Assembly: GCA_900768635.1 (NCBI GenBank)
Contig: CAAGDP010000083.1
Span: 1 to 8,869, forward strand
Direction of reading: 5' to 3'
DNA from: Enterobacterales bacterium
GTDB lineage: Bacteria; Pseudomonadota; Gammaproteobacteria; Enterobacterales; Succinivibrionaceae
Length of the DNA: 8,869 bases
Below, one piece after another: positions 7,695 through 8,869 of this stretch. Each line of letters starts with the position of its first letter. Position 1 is the stretch's first letter. The position numbers and the translations under genes are program-made. The notes below the pieces were generated by a model. It searched no databases. It worked only from the letters and a program-made list of their open reading frames with translations, and was not told where the DNA came from.

Positions 7695-8666
7695 TCAGAG
7701 ACTCACTGTTACCGGAACTCCCAGATGCAGAACATTCTCCGGATCCTTCACCTGTATTTTGACTTCATATACCAGACTGGAACGCAATTCCTCTGTTTCC
7801 ACATTTTTAGGAGTAAACTCCGCACTCTGGGAAATATAACTGATGGTTCCGGAAAGTTCCCCGTCAACACCTGTGGCTGATATCTTCACCTGCTGACCAT
7901 ACTTAATACGGGGCAGATTCCCCAAATCAACATAAGCTCGAATCTCCTTATCCTGAACCAGCAAAATTTTAAAGGCGGTTTTGGATGAGGAAGATAAATC
8001 ACCCACTTCAATAATCCGGTTTCTGATCACGCCATCCTGAGGGGCAACCAGGATCATTTTGGAAATTTCATCATCCAGCAGATCAAGATTTAGCTGAGCG
8101 GTTTTTACCGCAATCCGGGCAAGATTAATATCCTCCTCTCTTGGACCCTTTTTTAACAATTTATAATGCTCTCTGGCATAAGCTAGAGCAGCTTTGGCTT
8201 CCTGAAGATTAGACTTGGCTTCATCTACCAGAGCTTTACTTATAGCCTGACCGTGACTTTTTTCATAAAGACTGCTGTTACGCTGATAGTTAATTTCCGC
8301 AAGAGTAAGTTTGGCCCGGGACTGCTCTGACTGCTGATAAGCCATGTTAATTTCCTCCTCCCGGTTCCCGTTTAACAGCAGATGGAGATTTTCCCGGGCT
8401 TTTTCCAACTCGGTCTCGGCCACAGACCGTCTTAGCTGCAAACTGGTATCCTCCAGCCGGGCTAGAACATCCCCTTTTTTCACCATCTGCCCTTCACCAG
8501 CCTCAATAGTGGCAACTCTTCCGGAAACTTCAAAGGAAAGATTTACCTGATGAATATCTACATTGCCATAAAGTTTGGATATAGTACGGTCCTGAGGCCA
8601 GAATATCCTTGTATAAATGCCTCCTATAACCGCCAGGATCACCAGTATCATCACTACCTTTTTCAT
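7695..8666 (-). CDS. ybhG: HlyD/membrane-fusion adaptor, YbhG-like
   Basis: This 323-residue periplasmic adaptor (E. coli YbhG is 332) starts with a signal-anchor: MKK and a hydrophobic run to about residue 18. LYGNVDIHQVNLSFEVSGRV (32-51) opens the lipoyl-like half, a long alpha-helical coiled-coil hairpin spans about 74-185, and the second lipoyl half begins near APQDGVI (198-204). The beta-barrel part includes AEFTPKNVET (272-281) and ends LGVPVTVSL. These blocks are hallmarks of YbhG. It would bridge the permeases to a TolC-like outer-membrane channel, which is not in this window. The longest frame opens at an ATG (8699) inside the operator palindrome and without a ribosome site. The ATG at 8666 has AAGGAT (8676-8671) just upstream and starts with a normal signal sequence, so it is preferred. 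The stop lies 18 nt before the ATPase start. Confidence 0.93.
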   Translation of the reverse strand: MKKVVMILVILAVIGGIYTRIFWPQDRTISKLYGNVDIHQVNLSFEVSGRVATIEAGEGQMVKKGDVLARLEDTSLQLRRSVAETELEKARENLHLLLNGNREEEINMAYQQSEQSRAKLTLAEINYQRNSSLYEKSHGQAISKALVDEAKSNLQEAKAALAYAREHYKLLKKGPREEDINLARIAVKTAQLNLDLLDDEISKMILVAPQDGVIRNRIIEVGDLSSSSKTAFKILLVQDKEIRAYVDLGNLPRIKYGQQVKISATGVDGELSGTISYISQSAEFTPKNVETEELRSSLVYEVKIQVKDPENVLHLGVPVTVSL

Positions 8667-8677
8667 AATTATCCTTA

Positions 8678-8701
8678 AAATGGTATTCTTAAATACCATT
8701 T
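8678..8701. promoter_or_regulatory. Likely TetR operator (perfect inverted repeat)
   Basis: The arms AAATGGTATT (8678-8687) and AATACCATTT (8692-8701) are perfect 10-bp inverted repeats around a 4-nt centre. The palindrome begins right after the -10 box and covers the predicted transcription start near 8695. Size and placement are typical of a TetR-family operator that blocks RNA polymerase. That the repressor is the one at 3026-3661 is inferred. Confidence 0.7.
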
Positions 8702-8730
8702 ATTATAAAAAAGGATTCCGCAGATGTACA
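8702..8730 (-). promoter_or_regulatory. Sigma70-type promoter of the efflux operon
   Basis: On the minus strand a consensus -10 TATAAT (8707-8702) lies 17 bp from a -35-like TGTACA (8730-8725, four of six consensus positions). Predicted initiation is near 8695, giving a leader of about 30 nt with the ribosome site at 8676-8671. The weak -35 may leave the promoter open to control. Confidence 0.6.
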
Positions 8731-8754
8731 GGATAATTTTTTGTCTTACCGCTG

Positions 8755-8850
8755 GTCAACTACCCACCACCTAAAGGTAGTGGGCTTGTAACTGCCCAGT
8801 CGTAATAACGGCTTACGCCTCCGACCTTTAACCCCGATAGATATTGCTAT
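8755..8850 (-). ncRNA. Likely omega RNA (reRNA) scaffold of the TnpB element
   Basis: TnpB elements produce a right-end RNA whose scaffold covers the tnpB 3' end and right-end hairpin, with flanking DNA as guide. On the minus strand this segment can fold into GTCG (8825-8822) pairing with CGAC (8802-8799) around an inner GGC-GUAA-GCC stem with a GNRA tetraloop (8819-8810), then the terminal hairpin 8784-8763. In that hairpin the one non-Watson-Crick position is a U-G wobble in the minus-strand RNA but would be a C-A mismatch in the plus-strand RNA. This favours transcription toward lower coordinates. The guide would be the roughly 16-20 nt just past 8755. The 5' end of the RNA is not defined here. 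Confidence 0.5.
8763..8784 (-). repeat. Subterminal hairpin of the IS right end
   Basis: CCCACCACC (8763-8771) and GGTAGTGGG (8776-8784) form a 9-position stem with a single imperfect pair (8768/8779) and a 4-nt loop (8772-8775). In this family such imperfect hairpins are the DNA feature bound by the TnpA transposase and also the last stem of the reRNA. Confidence 0.75.
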
Positions 8851-8869
8851 CTAAAGTGGCGTTACATCA
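8851..8869 (-). CDS. Possible last codons of a TnpB gene
   Basis: One minus-strand frame entering the window encodes DVTPL and stops with TAG at 8853-8851. The other two stop even sooner (TGA at 8869-8867, TAA at 8864-8862), so any tnpB gene must end in or just outside this edge. The position, shortly before the reRNA scaffold, is where a tnpB gene normally ends. Six codons are too few to recognise the protein by itself. Confidence 0.3.

Larger units (their letters stand above)
8755..8869 (-). mobile_element. IS200/IS605-family element, right end (body lies beyond the window)
   Basis: Read on the minus strand, the segment ends in CAAGCCCACTACC-TTTA-GGTGGTGGGTAGTTGAC. This 'AAGCC-hairpin-TAGTTGAC' layout is the familiar right end of tnpB-carrying IS200/IS605 (IS1341-like) elements, which have no terminal inverted repeats and instead use subterminal hairpins recognised as single-stranded DNA. 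The outer boundary is placed after GTTGAC at 8755 by analogy and could be off by a base or a few. The element body, with tnpB and possibly tnpA, would lie at higher coordinates. It sits about 25 bp upstream of the -35 box of the efflux operon. Confidence 0.75.

Noticed and set aside
8667..8699. Eleven-residue N-terminal extension of the HlyD-like protein from an ATG at 8699
   Set aside because: That ATG is inside the operator palindrome near the predicted transcription start, has no ribosome site, and would place polar and charged residues ahead of a normal signal anchor.
8702..8869. CRISPR repeat or tRNA in the right intergenic region
   Set aside because: There is no repeated unit and no cloverleaf; the hairpin and flanks fit an IS200/IS605 end much better.

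Overview
The window suggests a gammaproteobacterium of moderate GC content. The main pointers are an adjacent ycjX-ycjF pair and a complete ybhG-F-S-R-type efflux operon with a TetR regulator, both of which closely resemble Escherichia coli gene sets in protein length, order and diagnostic motifs. An 'AAA-ATPase-like' gene, a family common in host-associated anaerobes, and an IS200/IS605-type end would suit a gut-associated lineage such as Succinivibrionaceae. That placement is only a guess.

Every gene I can support lies on the minus strand, so transcription runs from high to low coordinates. From the right: (1) 8755-8869 is the right end of an IS200/IS605 (tnpB-bearing) element whose body lies outside the window. 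It shows the canonical terminal hairpin and a likely omega/reRNA scaffold pointing left. (2) 8702-8730 is a sigma70-type promoter, and 8678-8701 is a perfect 10-bp-arm inverted repeat over the predicted transcription start, a likely TetR operator. (3) 8666-3026 is a tightly packed five-gene operon: HlyD-like adaptor (ybhG-like), double-NBD ATPase (ybhF-like), two ABC-2 permeases (ybhS- and ybhR-like) and a TetR regulator as the last gene. (4) 2949-2900 holds a second promoter and a leader hairpin, followed by ycjX and ycjF, overlapping by 4 nt. (5) After a 162-bp gap with an extended -10 promoter, an AAA-ATPase-like gene runs off the left edge.

The efflux proteins would form one inner-membrane exporter: two permeases each with a large periplasmic loop, a fused ATPase with one canonical and one degenerate ATP site, and a periplasmic adaptor that would dock to an outer-membrane channel encoded elsewhere. 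The TetR protein probably represses the operon that encodes it. YcjX/YcjF form a GTPase-like and membrane-protein pair linked to envelope stress in E. coli.

Five start codons are better placed than the longest reading frame would suggest (8666, 7676, 5908, 4782, 2893), judged from Shine-Dalgarno position and gene overlaps. I do not see a wholly new multi-gene system. The less ordinary signals are the IS end abutting the efflux promoter, the operator with its distal regulator gene, the asymmetric ATPase sites, and a palindrome at the ycjX ribosome-binding site.
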